Shown piece by piece: positions 1 to 12,400 of a DNA stretch of 64,000 nucleotides. The stretch lies in contig OY783210.1 of the NCBI GenBank assembly GCA_963678705.1, positions 17,733,331 to 17,797,330 on the forward strand, written 5' to 3'. The first letter of the stretch is position 1. Every line of letters starts with the position of its first letter. The DNA comes from Panorpa germanica. Lineage: Eukaryota; Arthropoda; Insecta; Mecoptera; Panorpidae. Position numbers and translations under genes: made by a program. Under the pieces are notes generated by a model. The model had not been told where the DNA came from, did not search any database, and saw only the letters and a program-made list of their open reading frames with translations.

Positions 1-760
1 CTGAAAAAGTAAACGTTTGTAGTGTATGTTCCTTTCCAAACATTTGAATAAATAAAACATTTTAAGAAAATACCGGTATCTGTTGAATCGTTTAAAATAA
101 CATAAAGATGCCATCCCCAAGTCGGATCGTGTCACAGTTTTTTTAAAGCAAAATAAAAGAAAAACATTAGCTACCTTTTTTTTGTCAAAAGTAAAAATAC
201 CAAAAATAACCCAAGATTCTAACCGTGTGACAATTTAGAAAAATCAAATGTGGCAAATTAAAATTTCAACGCGTGTATAACATTAATCAATCAATAAAAA
301 CAAAAAGTGTTTATTTTTTTAAATATAAAACTAATAGAAAAATAACTTAATACTTTCTGAAACCTTCAACGATTCTATTTAATTAATTGTCCAAAACTTA
401 TAATCCTTAAAAGAATAGACCCTGTTGTTTCATTTTATTTACACCGTTACTTTTAAATGTATTTTGTTATATAGATTCAGTGTTTAAATTCAAGTTGTGG
501 TGTAAGAATATTGTGTTACAGCCGGTACATAAAACTTAAAACAAAAGTCGGTAGCAGAAAACTAGCCAATTGTTGGATTTTTATTAGTTTTTTTTTTTGT
601 AAGAACTTTTACGACTATTCCAAGTTTTAGCTTTAAGAGATTAAAGAAATAGCTATTTCAGCGAAGTAATTATTTCTGCAATGGTAATTATATTTTAACA
701 CCAAATAAAAATATCGCTGAAAATTAATGATTTAGGGAATTTAAATGCAAAACGAGAGGA
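1..760. other. AT-rich non-coding stretch
   Basis: No open frame, repeat boundary or RNA-like fold stands out here. Poly-A and poly-T runs are frequent, as across the rest of the window. Confidence 0.6.
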
Positions 761-815
761 CCCAGGACCAGAGTAGTATTTTCTGTGTTTGGTTGTTATC
801 AAATTAAATTTAATA
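761..815 (+). repeat. 3' fragment of the tRNA-like SINE
   Basis: The segment matches the post-B-box body of the SINE at 5204-5318: a CCAGAGT(T/A)-type start, then TTTTCTGNGTTTGGTTG and ATCAARTTAAATT. The tRNA-like head with the A and B boxes is missing, so this is a truncated copy. Confidence 0.5.
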
Positions 816-1042
816 TGTAGTGTTGTACGCATATGAGGCTACTAAAAAATAAATATGAGTAAGACTGTGATAGGACTTAGCATTGGAAATAGACCAATGT
901 TAAATAACAATAAAAAAATAGTGTGATTAATAATTACCAGTTTTCTGATTTTTTTTCATTAGCCTTTGTACCCGAATTGAGAGATAACCAAGCGAATGAC
1001 GCAAAGTATTAATTAAGGTTTTATTTATTACAGCTGTTATTT

Positions 1043-1297
1043 AGTTTATTTAGTTTATTTTAGAGGAAAGGAGTGCAGAGAGAGTGTGTGTTAGAGAGAG
1101 ATAGAAACGCTGGAGCACATTAAGTATTCATGTGAGAAAAGAGTAAAAAGTGAAAAGAAGATTGAGCAGTTGTTATGTGGGGGCAGTAAAGGGAAACGAT
1201 GGATAGTAGATATGGAGAGAATGAGCGAGGAAAAAGAAGGATGGGAGGAAAGAGTGGAAACAGGAGGAAGTGTAGCAGGAAGAGACAAACGGTAGGG
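1043..1297 (+). pseudogene. Non-LTR retrotransposon ORF2 C-terminal tail (degraded)
   Basis: An open frame without ATG runs from about 1095 to the stop at 1293-1295. It reads ETLEHIKYSCEKRVKSEKK near its start, and the H-x4-C pair would be the second half of a C-terminal CCHC-like knuckle. The first cysteines lie just upstream (about 1060-1092) in a frame broken by TAG. In many arthropod non-LTR retrotransposons the reverse-transcriptase ORF ends in such a knuckle with the pattern C-x2-C-x(n)-H-x4-C. The sequence is nearly identical to 32350-32470, so it belongs to the same family. The rest of the element is absent, as expected for 5'-truncated target-primed insertion. Clade assignment is not attempted. 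Confidence 0.6.
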
Positions 1298-1364
1298 GTT
1301 TAAATTTACCTGCTTTGTTTGTATTTTTATTATTTCTTTTGGAAGGAGTAAGAATGAGTAGAAC

Positions 1365-1455
1365 GGCTACAGTAGGCGGGAGCATTGATGCTTTACTCTG
1401 ACTACTATGTCCTCGATTCGATCCTCGGCCAGATATTATCTGGGTTTGGTTATAA
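1365..1455 (+). repeat. tRNA-like SINE copy
   Basis: The copy starts GGCTACAGTAGGCGGGAGCA (a diverged A-box region), has a B-box-like CGATTCGATCCTCGG at about 1414-1428, and continues GCCAGAT...CTGGGTTTGGTT like the copies at 3421 and 5204. It reads without a break into the GC-rich module that follows. Confidence 0.55.
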
Positions 1456-1670
1456 TTCCCGAGTGGTGACCGGGTGTGAAAGAATAGTCCCAATGTTGCT
1501 CATGCATGTCGTAAGAGGCGATTAAAATGGGTACCCAGTGCCTAGGGGTATAGCCGGGCACCCTGCCCCTGTGGATTATATCAGGGGACTGGTCCCCCAG
1601 GTTAGGGGTTGGGCGTGGTGCTAACAACTCCACCCCGTGAAAAAATACCTTGTTACGAAATCTCAAGTAA
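1456..1670 (+). repeat. GC-rich dispersed-repeat module joined to the SINE
   Basis: This block is about half G+C, against roughly 30% around it. It holds ordered short palindromes (for example GGGGACTGGTCCCC near 1584) and ends TACCTTGTTACGAAATCTCAAG before the composition returns to AT-rich. The abrupt change and the continuity with the SINE suggest imported repeat sequence. It may be the leader or 3' module of a non-LTR element, but no coding frame supports a family name. Confidence 0.45.
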
Positions 1671-3420
1671 TTAAATCATTCGGAAAAATTCTTGAGAAGG
1701 CCAGTACAATAACAAAATAAAATAATATTTAGTTTATTTCAACTGCAGTCGTTTCGGGAAACGAATGCGAACGCATAGCTGTCTCTGATAACAAGGAGCA
1801 ACGATCTCGGCCTTTGTTTTGCTTGAATTTTTAATTGATTTTCTTTCCACATCAATAAGAATCAAAATAAATAGTTGATACTCGTTGATTTGTCTTCAGA
1901 GTTGTTTTTAAATATTTGCTATATTTGACTTAGTTTTCAATGTTTTTCTTGTACAGATCGTTACAAGATATACTTGAATATATAAATAGAATAGTAACAT
2001 TTCCTTGAATACTAGCCTGTACGGAATACGGAATACTGTATCTACTCAGGTGAAGACAAAACGATCTTAACCATCCTGGATCTATTACGTAGATACGTTC
2101 TTTGTTCCACAACGTGAATCCTCTGAGACCTCAATGCAGACTTCTGGGCGTAGTCATTGATGGACCCAAATTATTTATACTAACAGCAAAGGAAGTCTGT
2201 GACTTTAGGCTGTCTACGCGAATACATAGAAATGAAGCTAAAGCTAGTAGGTATAGTCGGAGGTAGAAATTATCAGCTATCTAACATTGTGGCCAGTTGA
2301 TGTCGTCAAAACTAGAGATTTGAAAGAAAAAATATTTTATAACAACTTAAGTAAGTTTATTGTGCCATGTTGTACTGAATAGCATTTCAAAACTAAATTT
2401 ATATGTCTCTCTAATCTTACGCTTATGAAAAATGGCGGCAAATTTACACCAGACAATTTTTGTCAATATTTCTGGTAAACACAATACCTGCTAAACACAG
2501 TTACGTATATGTATTTAAGGTTTATCTAACATAACCTAATTTTACCTAATATACAACGTTTTGTGACTCGTTTTGCGCTTCCTTTTTCAGAATTAAACGT
2601 TTTTATATCAGTGAAGAATAAATATTACCTACTAGGTTTTACTTAATTAAAATATTTACATAAATGTAAGGTAACATTCATGTTTTTTGTATTGTGGATA
2701 ATTTCAAGATTTTCTTTGATAATAATTTTTTTAACTTCTTATCACCGATAACCTCCTACAATGTTTCCAATCTTTATAGTATTGTTACCTCATATATGTG
2801 GGCTATAACATTAGCTTATTATCACAAGTTTTGGATTATAATATACTACCAGCTGTTTGAATAAATTTAGAAAAAAAATAAAACCTCACCTGACAACAGA
2901 ATTAAAAAAAAGTTTATATAAAAACTAATCTGAAATTTCCTGTTTTTGTTACCTTTATAATCTTATAGTAACAGGTACCTCTCTCTAGCAGCTTTCCCTC
3001 ACTATTTTATAAATCAATTTTTTTTTATATATAGACCTATAAACTATTATCGAAACTATAATTAGATCATCTCTAAATAAAAAGTGCTTTTAGTATTTTA
3101 ATCGAAAATGTTACGTATCTGACATCCGTGTTAATTGTGAACTTGTAATTTCTGATAAGCGTTTAATAACTTGATTTAGATAAACAAAGTTGTAAGTTTT
3201 ATTTTTTTCATCTTTCTAGTCATTCATAAATTTTTGTGACGTTTGCGGAGTCGCTCCTCATCATAGTGACGTCACATATTTGAAAAAAAAAATTTAGTCT
3301 TATTTTGTGTTTTACCCCCCTCCCCCCTCTCCTGTCACCGACTCGTTTGCGTGTGACTTAATTAATGGATGGCCCCTAATTTGTAATTGATTATGCTATC
3401 ATTATTAACTTAAAATTAGA
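1671..3420. other. Non-coding stretch with a short dispersed repeat
   Basis: No gene is visible. About 2488-2640 shares phrases with 54955-55085 (TAAACACA.TTAC, TCTAACATAAC, AATATACAACGTTTTGTGAC, GAA(G/A)AATAAATAT). A perfect CRE-type palindrome, GTGACGTCAC, lies near 3267, followed by a C-rich tract (ACCCCCCTCCCCCCTCTCC) near 3313. No gene is attached to either. Confidence 0.4.
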
Positions 3421-3515
3421 CGGCACAGTGGCCGAGAGCACTGGGACGTTGATTCCAGACCACTGTATCTCGAGTTCGATTACCCGCCAGATGCTATATG
3501 GGTTTGGATTTACTT
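3421..3515 (+). repeat. tRNA-like SINE copy
   Basis: This is the best-preserved tRNA-like head in the window. CAGTGGCCGAGAGCACTGG resembles the A-box region of serine-type tRNAs (TGGCCGAG), and CTCGAGTTCGATTACCCGCC contains a B-box close to GGTTCGANTCC. It is not a functional tRNA, because no acceptor stem pairs across the ends. The copy continues ATGCTATATGGGTTTGG and diverges by about 3515. Confidence 0.6.
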
Positions 3516-4530
3516 TCGTTTAAGGAGGTATAGGACGTTAACGTAAATGATGAAAACGTTGTGAAATTTGGAGGGTCGATACAAATAGTTAAAATACATG
3601 CTGTCTCAAAATTTTAGAGACCTAGGGTTCATAGTTTTCTTTTTATACATGATTAAAAATAGTCATTTTACATACAAATCATTTAGTTCAATTTCACCAC
3701 ATAATATAACTTTTAACTATGAAAAAATGGTGACACGGCTTTCAAGAACTAGGTGTATATAAAAGAATCTTCTCTGTAACTATTGCAAAAAGAAAATTAT
3801 CAAAAGGATATCTATTTACGAAAATATTTAAATAAAACCAGTAAGAAACAGTAAGTGTACGTTTCAAATGCCAATTCGAGCGAACATTCTGTTATTATTT
3901 TCTTAAAATCGAATTCTAAAACATTATTGTTTATAAATTGTTTACAAAATGTTTATAGTTTTATTTGTCTATTCTATAGGTAGTCGGTATTTCATTTTGA
4001 AGGGTAGGCTATCGTGTGTGTATTGTCCCAGAAGTTGTATTAGGTGATAATCGTGGGTTTTTATAGTGTTGTAATTTTTTTCTGTTTGCTGTCTGTTTTC
4101 TATATTATTACTATACAACTTCATCGTCTTCCATTGTTTTGGTAAACTTTTTTAATCTTCAATTCTTCGTTGCACTGCGGTGCGCTCACGTTTAAACTTT
4201 TACAGGTATTTACAGATTAGATGGTCCATGGTCCATGGTCTGTAGCGACTAGCAACTAGCAACTAGCGACATCTACAACAACAGGTTACCTGTACTTCGG
4301 GAAATAACTTTTAGAATATTAAAGAGAATTTATCTTATCAGAAACATGTGGTATTATGTATTTAAAATAAGAACAAATAAAAATGAATTTTATATTAATC
4401 TCATCGTTTGTAACCATGATGGAATATGGTTCGTGTATTTTTTGCTTATATTATTGTTGTTCTTTTATTTTTTTCTCGTTTATCTTATTTACTGATGAAT
4501 TTTATAGATCAGACATACATTCTTCCATTA
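3516..4530. other. Non-coding stretch with small tandem repeats
   Basis: No gene is recognised. At 4221-4265 GGTCCATGGTCCATGGTC is followed by about three copies of a (CG)ACTAGCAA-type unit. The 64-codon open frame at 4383-4577 is AT-rich, hydrophobic and crosses the boundary of the element starting at 4531, so it is not taken as a gene. Confidence 0.4.
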
Positions 4531-5578
4531 AAGGCCCCTATACACTGTTGAATATTTTCGGGCTGGTAACTAACTAGGCCAATATCTCAATAAACAATTT
4601 GCTGAAGTGTCCTGTTTTGTGACGTTTCTATAACTATTGCACTTCAATTATAGTTAGCATCAACTTTATCTTGATTTGTTTTCTGACAGGTGGAATGAGA
4701 AACTGAACTTTCATGACAAAAAAATCATCACCATGTTTAATATGATGTCAAAGTGACTCCAAAATGTTTATTGGGATGTTTAATCGTTTATGAGAGCAAT
4801 AAACATAGTTGATTGTTGGCGTGCTCGGCTCGAAGATACCTACCAACATAATCTGAGCTCCAACATGTATTACAAATCGCCAGCATGTTGATCATTGTTT
4901 TCCATAGTTTAACTCTTGACGTGGTGTGAAACGTATCACAAGTTTTTATTAATTTGTAGTAGCAATGAATTTAATAATAATGTCATTTGAAACAAAAACT
5001 AAGTTTTTTAGCGAATGTATAAGTTTGTATAGAAAACTTTGCAACGTAAGGAGCAAAGAAAACTGCAACAAGTATATAAAAAGAGAGAGTTATGATGTAA
5101 TTTCGTAAAAGAAAAATACGTTGAACCTTTGATTGAATTGATCGTTGAATTGATTTGATAATGACAATTTATATTACAATAATATTATGATATTATTTCT
5201 AAAGGACACAGTGGGCGAGATCATTGGTACTTGACGCTGACTTCTGTGTCTTCGAGTTCGATCCCCGGACCAGAGTTATATTTTCTGGGTTTGGTTGTAA
5301 TCAAGTTAAATTAATTATGTACAAAAATAATCATAAACTTATCATATATGAATCCACGACATCATAAAAATTTGCAACATAAGAGGAAGTCATCGTCGAT
5401 AGAAATAGGGCAATTTTTGTTTGATAAATAAAATTTAAGAAAATTATTTTTATAAAAAATGAGGATCACAACATTAACTTGTCAACTGATGTTGACCACG
5501 TATGGTTTTTGTCGTGTCTTGGTAACTGCGAACATGCTTGGTTAGGAGCCCAACATCTGTGAGTGTGTATGGGGCCCT
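4531..5578. mobile_element. Non-autonomous PIF/Harbinger-like DNA transposon
   Basis: The left end reads AAGGCCCCTATACACTGTTG. The right end, reverse-complemented, reads AGGGCCCCATACACACTC. Further in, both ends share (G)GGCT(G/C)(G/C)TAAC. Both termini abut TTA (4528-4530 and 5579-5581), matching the 3-bp TWA-type duplication of PIF/Harbinger elements. No transposase frame exists inside, so any movement needed an autonomous relative. A SINE lies inside at 5204-5318. Part of the left interior (about 4605-4780) recurs inverted at 21070-21305. The superfamily call rests on TIR style and TSD length only. Confidence 0.6.
5204..5318 (+). repeat. tRNA-like SINE nested in the Harbinger-like element
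   Basis: The copy begins GGACACAGTGGGCGAGATCA, has the B-box-like GAGTTCGATCCCCGG at about 5255-5269, then ACCAGAGTTATATTTTCTGG and GTTTGGTTGTAATCAAG. It lies wholly between the Harbinger-like TIRs, so the SINE probably inserted after that element did. Confidence 0.6.
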
Positions 5579-7032
5579 TTAGTATGTATTTTATATCTAG
5601 TAAGGTATGCGTAAAGCGTACATAGGCTAACATTTGAAGTCATAACAATATTTCTTAAAGATATTATGATTATATGGACATTTTTTCAACTCTTTCACGT
5701 TACAAACAATGTTTTTAAAATAAATAATTTATTAAATACATTGGCGTCCGCTGGTATGGACACATTTTAATATAAATTACAGTTTACAAATATTTAAATT
5801 GAACAGTGGAATAATAGGAATTGATTTCCAGTAAATCAATTAGTAAATCATTTCAATTTTTAGCAAATTTCAATTTCTATATGCATCAAATTATTATATT
5901 TTGTACAAATTTTATTATAGTAATATGGTGAAGCATGTTGGAGCAACAGAACCACAAAAAAGTACTTTTATGTTAATGTATATTCTATATGAATAAAATA
6001 TAGATTTGATAACCCCGCTCTAACCTTTCATATCAACAGTAGTTTAATAAAAACATGTACAGTGCACTATTTTTTATAAATAAATGTGTATGATTTTTAA
6101 TATTTTCTATTTAGTAGTTGCAAAGGTTTAGTTAAAATCTGCATACATATATATTAATCTTTATGTGCATCAGTTATATTATGTATTAAAGAGTTGCATA
6201 TTTACAATGCAGATGCACACAGTCTATTTGTAAGCAGTGCTTCCTTCACATCTTTTTGAATCTCGCGAATGCAACGCTTCTTTTTGAGCTTCTGCATATG
6301 TTTTTTTTTATTTGCCTTTCTCATATTAATAGCATAGTCATACTCATTTGGTATCTTTATACATTGTAACATTTGTATATATGAAATATGTTCAATTTTT
6401 ATGTTACTAAAATATTTAAAATTCTATTAAATTAGCATACAAAATACATTCGATTTGTATTTTTATGATATTTTTGAATACTTCAAACATTTAACTATAT
6501 ATGTAATAGTTATTAAATTAAAAATGAACAATTAAATTTTATATAATAATACGCGACAGCAGTTCTTTGAATTTTACATAAAATGTATCATAAATTAAAT
6601 ATATAAATATAAAAAAAAAGTATTATAAAAAATTATTTTAACGAATTAAAAAAAAAAATGAAATGTTTAAAAATAAAATATGGCCAAAGTACGGTTCATT
6701 CAAGTTCGAATGTCCACTTTTTTAAGACGTAGCGGTACATAACTTACAAATAGTCAAAACATTTTTGATACTTATTTCTTATTCTATAGAAAGTAATATT
6801 ACCTATTATGATTCTTTTGAATATTATAATATTTATTTATTTGGATGTTAATCCTTTGAAATATCACTTTTAAGGTGTTTTTATTGTATGGGTATTAGAT
6901 ACTCGTTGTATTTAAATAAATAAATAACGTGAAAAAAATTCTTGTTCATTTCTCTTCAAATTGATTTAACCTGTGCACCTGACTAGTAGCAAGTTGATTG
7001 GAAATATGTGTACCGTTCTAGCGGCAATTGGA
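5579..7032. other. Very AT-rich non-coding stretch
   Basis: I see no gene or bounded repeat. The segment around 6400-6660 is almost pure A/T with long A runs. Confidence 0.6.
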
Positions 7033-7585
7033 ATGGACTTATGTCCTATATCCTAATTTCTATAAAAGTGTATTATGTACTGATAAAGTGGTTACTAGAA
7101 CCTCAAATGTCCAATTATTTGTTAATAACTTCTTATATGTTAGGAGATATTAACAATTAAAAAAGTCATTTTGTCTCTTTAATTATTAAAGGTATTGAAC
7201 GTTGTAGAACATTCCAAGACTCTATTCTCTTTTATACGACAGAGCGTAAAAGAGATAGCATATTTCTGACAGAATTGACAAATTTACAGAATTAAATCTC
7301 TGCTATATGTATTTATATATCAAAATATCAAATATCATTTACAACTGTTTCGAGGAACAATATCGTTTTAATATTATGTCTGTCGTAACAGGGTTAAATA
7401 AAGTGAAAACTTATTATTTTTAGCTAAGTAACGCATGCGTACTAGATACACAGAACTACCAATAGCTACAAAACAATACCACAACACTGATCTAATCAAC
7501 AAATAACTGACCTATCCCACTACATAGATACGTCATAAATATGGCCGACAGCTGTAGCACTAAAACTACAATTCAAATCTTTTAA
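7033..7585 (-). mobile_element. MITE copy (TIR ATGRGCTTGTGTCCT family), truncated
   Basis: Reverse-complement copy of the family at 15751, 18946 and 54232. The terminus at 7033 reads ATGGACTTATGTCCTATATC. The body holds the family landmarks inverted: TAGAACCTCAAATGTCCAAT, TTAACAATTAAAAAAGTCAT and AAATATGGCCGACAGCTGTA. Similarity stops near 7585, so about the first 150-170 bp of the family consensus and the other TIR are missing. Confidence 0.75.
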
Positions 7586-9240
7586 TGTAGTTTTTATACA
7601 ATGCATTTATAAAATTCTTTTTGTAACAACCAACGTATTTTGTTGCTATAAGAAATATAGTTTTAATTACTATATTTCATGGATTCATATTTCGCATGTA
7701 ATATGAAATTTTAGAATGTGTACACATAATACAAATTTACATATTTCTCTACATATCATACAAACAAATCAAATATATTTCAAAGCATAAAATAAACATA
7801 TAAATTAGGAAGAAACATTAATAATGTAATTAGTAGACAATATGTGATAATAACGTTCGTAATAAGCCATAAACTTTATTACAACGATGAGTACAGTGTG
7901 TACAGTGTGGAACACTAGCAGTCTACGAGTACCACTACAATGCAATGTTTAGTTCCGTAATCTGATATAAAGTTAGGTTAAGTTTCGTTATTACGAGTTT
8001 GAGGTTATATTGCCATACATATGTAGTGTGAGAGCTGAGATGGTTTTGAATTTCATTGAATCTTTCGATAGAAATTTACATTTTTTGACGTTAATAAAGC
8101 TTTTATGCAAGTTAATTTTATATATTGACACTTATTAACCTGCAAAACACAAAACATGAATGTTACTATACGCTGAAACATTATCTGTCATCACAACAAA
8201 AACATTTTGCTTTCAATATATCCCATTGGCTTTAGGTTTATGATCACCTTAAATTATTTGTAACGCAGCTCATGAACTATAAATATAAATAAGTGTCATA
8301 AAATTAGATTCTATCAAAATTATGTTTATTTTTGGTAAGAACAATATAATAATCAAAAATATTAATATGGTTGTTTAAACAGAGTTGTTTTCTATGAAGG
8401 CAGAGACATCTATGATTATAATTATGAAGGATATTATGAGTCATTTATATTTAAATACGTGTTAAATATTAACATAACCTAAAAGATGTTATATAACAAC
8501 TATTCATAAAAGTAGGGTTATGTGGCGTCCCAAAACTTAACCTCAAAATTACTTGTAGAATTATATCTTTCCAAGTAGATCATAAAAGTATGATTAGATC
8601 ATATTAAGAATAGTTTCATGTGTTATGAATTTATACTGGTTTTGATTAAAGATTTAATTCTTCTTGTGTATTTCAATAAGAGTTGTCATTTTAAATCGTC
8701 AGAAAAACACAATATTTTCGTGAAAAGTGGTGATATTTTTATATTAATGCAAAGTACAAACTCTGAGGTTAGTAATGGTACACAATATCTGCCCAATGTC
8801 ACTACAATGATGGTTAATTTTGTTAGTAAAAAAATAGTGCGCAGTTTAAAATGATCGGTTTTGTAAAAGGGCCCAATATTTATGGTGACAATGTGCCTTC
8901 TATATAAGATTGAACCATTGTTAAAAAGTTAACGATACATGGTTTCAGAAGATATAGCAGTACAGCATCAAGCATCTATACTCTCATCTATTGTGCATTT
9001 TAAATTTTCAGTAATAATAAAGAAATCGTTGACATTTTTTTCCTTTTATTTTCAACAAAAAATTTCCAATTTCAAGATTAGAAGAACTCGTATCTTTCAT
9101 TTCCAACAATAAAATCTATTCAGTTGTAAAATGGAGTAGGTACATTGCATTCTGTGATTTAAAATATAATTTTTGATAAGTGGTTTTTCTTATAAATGCT
9201 GCTATCATATACATACATATATAGTCTATACGATGAATAT
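7586..9240. other. Non-coding stretch
   Basis: No recognised gene. A 78-codon open frame at 8618-8854 (+) has low complexity at its start, no familiar motif and no splice context. I leave it uncalled. Confidence 0.5.
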
Positions 9241-9261
9241 ATTTATATATTATATAGAATA

Positions 9262-9460
9262 AAAATATTCTATCTGCTTTCCTTCTATCGTACGAGTTTA
9301 GTTGAACTTTTCTTGAGAGATACGTTGAATCTACCTCCTCTTATGATACCGTCGAGAGTCAAGTAAAGGCTGGCTTCTGCAGATGCATCTCTAAGTCCCG
9401 CGAAGCTCGTTCTGGTTCAGGCTCTTCACAGTGTCCACCTTCGTATTACCCATTCCAATG
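9262..9460 (-). pseudogene. Frameshifted coding-like remnant, unidentified
   Basis: On the minus strand an ATG at about 9452 opens MGNTKVDTVKSLNQNELRG and stops after about 20 codons. A one-base shift restores an open frame reading RDASAEASLYLTLDG, then IIRGGRFNVSLKKSSTKLVR, ending at TAG near 9285. The block is clearly richer in G+C than its surroundings and the two frames join without a gap, which is the picture of a decayed coding sequence. I do not recognise the protein. It could be a transposon ORF fragment or a retrocopy piece. Confidence 0.4.
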
Positions 9461-9469
9461 TGGAAAAAA

Positions 9470-12400
9470 TTGGATATCACAATGCAGGGAAAGATCTATA
9501 GCTAGGGCAGAGACGTGCTATGCATTTATTTCGGGGGGATTTGGTTCAATAAATGATGTTTAAAATTTATGTGAAATCTTTGGGAATACCTAAAGATATT
9601 TATATTTTTGTTTAGCTTATATATCATTTTCAATTTCTCCTCTCTGTTTTTTGTAGCTAGAATATTCTTCTCTGAAAGCTCTCTTTTCTTTTTTTATTGT
9701 ACACCTTTCTGTTTATATCATTGTTATTCTTTTATCTTAATGAACATTCTTAGTATTTTTTTTCGAGTTTATTTAGGAGTTACTTGTCATTTTCGAAACG
9801 ACGTTTAATAATCGTCAGCTTTGGTATAACCGACAATAAAATACAATACAATTTCAAATAGTTAAGTAGATGTAATATTGTTGTTCTTAAACATCAGTGG
9901 TTCACGTTTAGAAATTATCTTCTTTTTTTTAATTATATTATTAATTGTTTGCCTTTCGGGTTTACAATCTACATTAATATTTCTTACAATATTTCATTGA
10001 ATTTCAACTTAAAATTAATCTAACTATTCTACATAGACCTTTCTCTTCTTCTCCAAAACTTCATCTTCTCTTGACCCTCTCCCTTCCTGTTCCCTACACC
10101 TCCTTCATCCTCAAAGTTTCCTGCTTCTCCTTTCTTTTTGCCTGTACCTCCGTCTCTCACCTTTTGCCTTTCTTGACAAACCTTCCTTGTCCTTCTCGAC
10201 AAACTCGCTATTATTTTTGCGCTATTCTTTCTTCCTTTCTGACTTCATTTTTTCTTTCCTGCCTTTTACATTTATCACTCTGTTCAGACATAAACCCTCT
10301 GGTTTCCAGAAATTATCTAATTCTTTCATTATTTACCAGTCCAGTACTTAGTCAGTGTAGTGGTTAATCCGGTAGTTATTAATGAATTCCAGAATAGAAA
10401 GTAGTTAAAGAATATTAACATTAATATAACAGCTCTAAAAAATGTTGTGTAAAGACAGTAGGAGTCCTAGATATTATAGTTTTAAAATAAATTCTATTAA
10501 CCTCTATCACTCAAGTCATTCACTAAACAGTAGTGCTAGTTTGTTGACTGACATCTTACACCAATATTACGAACTAATTGGTTTGTTTCTCAGGTTTTGC
10601 TTTTTGTATTATTATTGGCAAAATTTTCAACAGCAACAGTAAGTCTAAGAAGCAAACACACAGTACCTTAAAAACATTTATGGTATAACTGTATTTTATA
10701 GAAAATACTTTATTAAAAAAAGCAAAGGTACGCCACTGGTATGAATAAAGGTACATACACGTATATACATAGATTTAAAAAATATTGTACAACGTATTCT
10801 AAAGATATTTTAAGGATACACAGAAGGCACCTGCTTCAGAATTCCAAATCGCTTTATAAAAGCTCAAGTTAAAAATACATGATTAAGAAATGCATGTACA
10901 TCGTGACGCGATAGACACAATACAGCTACGAGAGAAAAGTAAGGATGCTGTATAGAGATCTGATGGTGATGGTGATGCTGTAAGGAAGGACTGTGATGCA
11001 AAGGAGATGATAGGAGTAAACTTGATGACCCGTTTACTGGACCATCGGATCGAAGGTATACTATTACATATACATCCTTATAATATACAAAAGCTTGACT
11101 CGACTTCACCAGGAGGTACTAGATGTATCCCATCAGCATCCTATTGGGAATTAGAGCGGAACTACTATAGACTCCTGTGAACTATGTTCAAGTGCCTTCT
11201 TGGAACTTATATTGACTTAAAAGCTTTTACAAACATCATAGCGTTCAAGAAATCACTACCAGACTGTAATTAAGTTTCATTACTGAAGCAATTTAATCAA
11301 TAAGTTATACTTCTATTAATTAGAATTAGTAATTAGTGATAGGTGTAGATATTTCCTTGATTACTTATTTATCACGGATGCTGTTTTTATATAGTAAATA
11401 AATATATGTTTAGTTTATTAAACAGTTTTAATTAAAAGGTTTAATACGATCCTTTAAAGGATGCAAAATATGTTTTAAACGTAAATGTAATATAGATTAT
11501 TACTTAAATTAAAACATTCCAGAACTCGCTTAGTTGCTCTACTTATATATTATACTATTTAACAGTACATAATAAATAAATGAACTTGAACAGAAAAATA
11601 AATTAATAAATTTTGGATGCTTTTTTTAGACACTAACATACTTATCAGAAGGTTATCGGTGATAGGACTCAGCATATGAACTATAAAAGAGTACTACGAT
11701 AAAAGAATATGCATATCACTGATTGTATTTCACATATTAGTAAAGCAAGCACGTACCGTTGTTTACTTACATTGAACAATATTTGAGGTAAAATTCTATA
11801 TCGTCTAACCCCTGAAGCACTAGGGGTAGGGGTGGTGATATCCTTTAGCTAGATACATTACCCAAGTTAGCAAAGGTCAGTACATCTGATACAATAGTGT
11901 CTACAAAGTCCAGAGGGTCCAGTACCGTGTAGAGTGCATTCTAAACGGTAGCATCTCCATGGAATACCAAAGTTTGCAAAAGTATAACAAAAACGTAAAA
12001 ACCAATTCAATCAGTCCTTTTATCGAGCTCTAGTTAATTCAGTTTTGTTAGAAATATAACAATAGTTATATGTAGATACAAGATGTTTTAACAAAGGTCG
12101 ACAAATTTGAATACACGTCCGCACTGGCGACATTTAAAAAACTATGAGCAATAAGAAAATGTGTATTTGTAATAAAATAACACTTTAAGTAAATAACTAA
12201 TACAAAGTATCAAGCACTTGTGGGTGACGCTTTTTTTAAATAGCTTTTACATTATACTATATCTATTGCAAAAAGGACAATAAATTTGCAATGATACTGC
12301 GCATCTACTCACTGTATTACAAAAGTGATTAATATTTAACATTTATTACTTCTATAAAGTATAAATAACAAACTTCTAGAGCTATAACTTTAGCTAAAGT

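Noticed and set aside
1091..1666. Minus-strand open frames at 1091-1288, 1173-1493 and 1436-1666
   Set aside because: Antisense to the LINE tail and the SINE/GC-rich module; the repeat explains the open frames.
3421..3490. Possible tRNA gene
   Set aside because: A- and B-box-like motifs are present, but there is no paired acceptor stem or plausible cloverleaf; it is a SINE head.
4221..4265. Short tandem GGTCCAT and ACTAGCA units considered as a CRISPR-like array
   Set aside because: Units are adjacent and too short, without spacers; simple eukaryotic tandem repeats.
8618..8854. 78-codon frame
   Set aside because: AT-rich, no motif, consistent with chance.
10071..10367. 98-codon plus-strand frame
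   Set aside because: Low-complexity pyrimidine-rich tract with no domain, start context or splice support.
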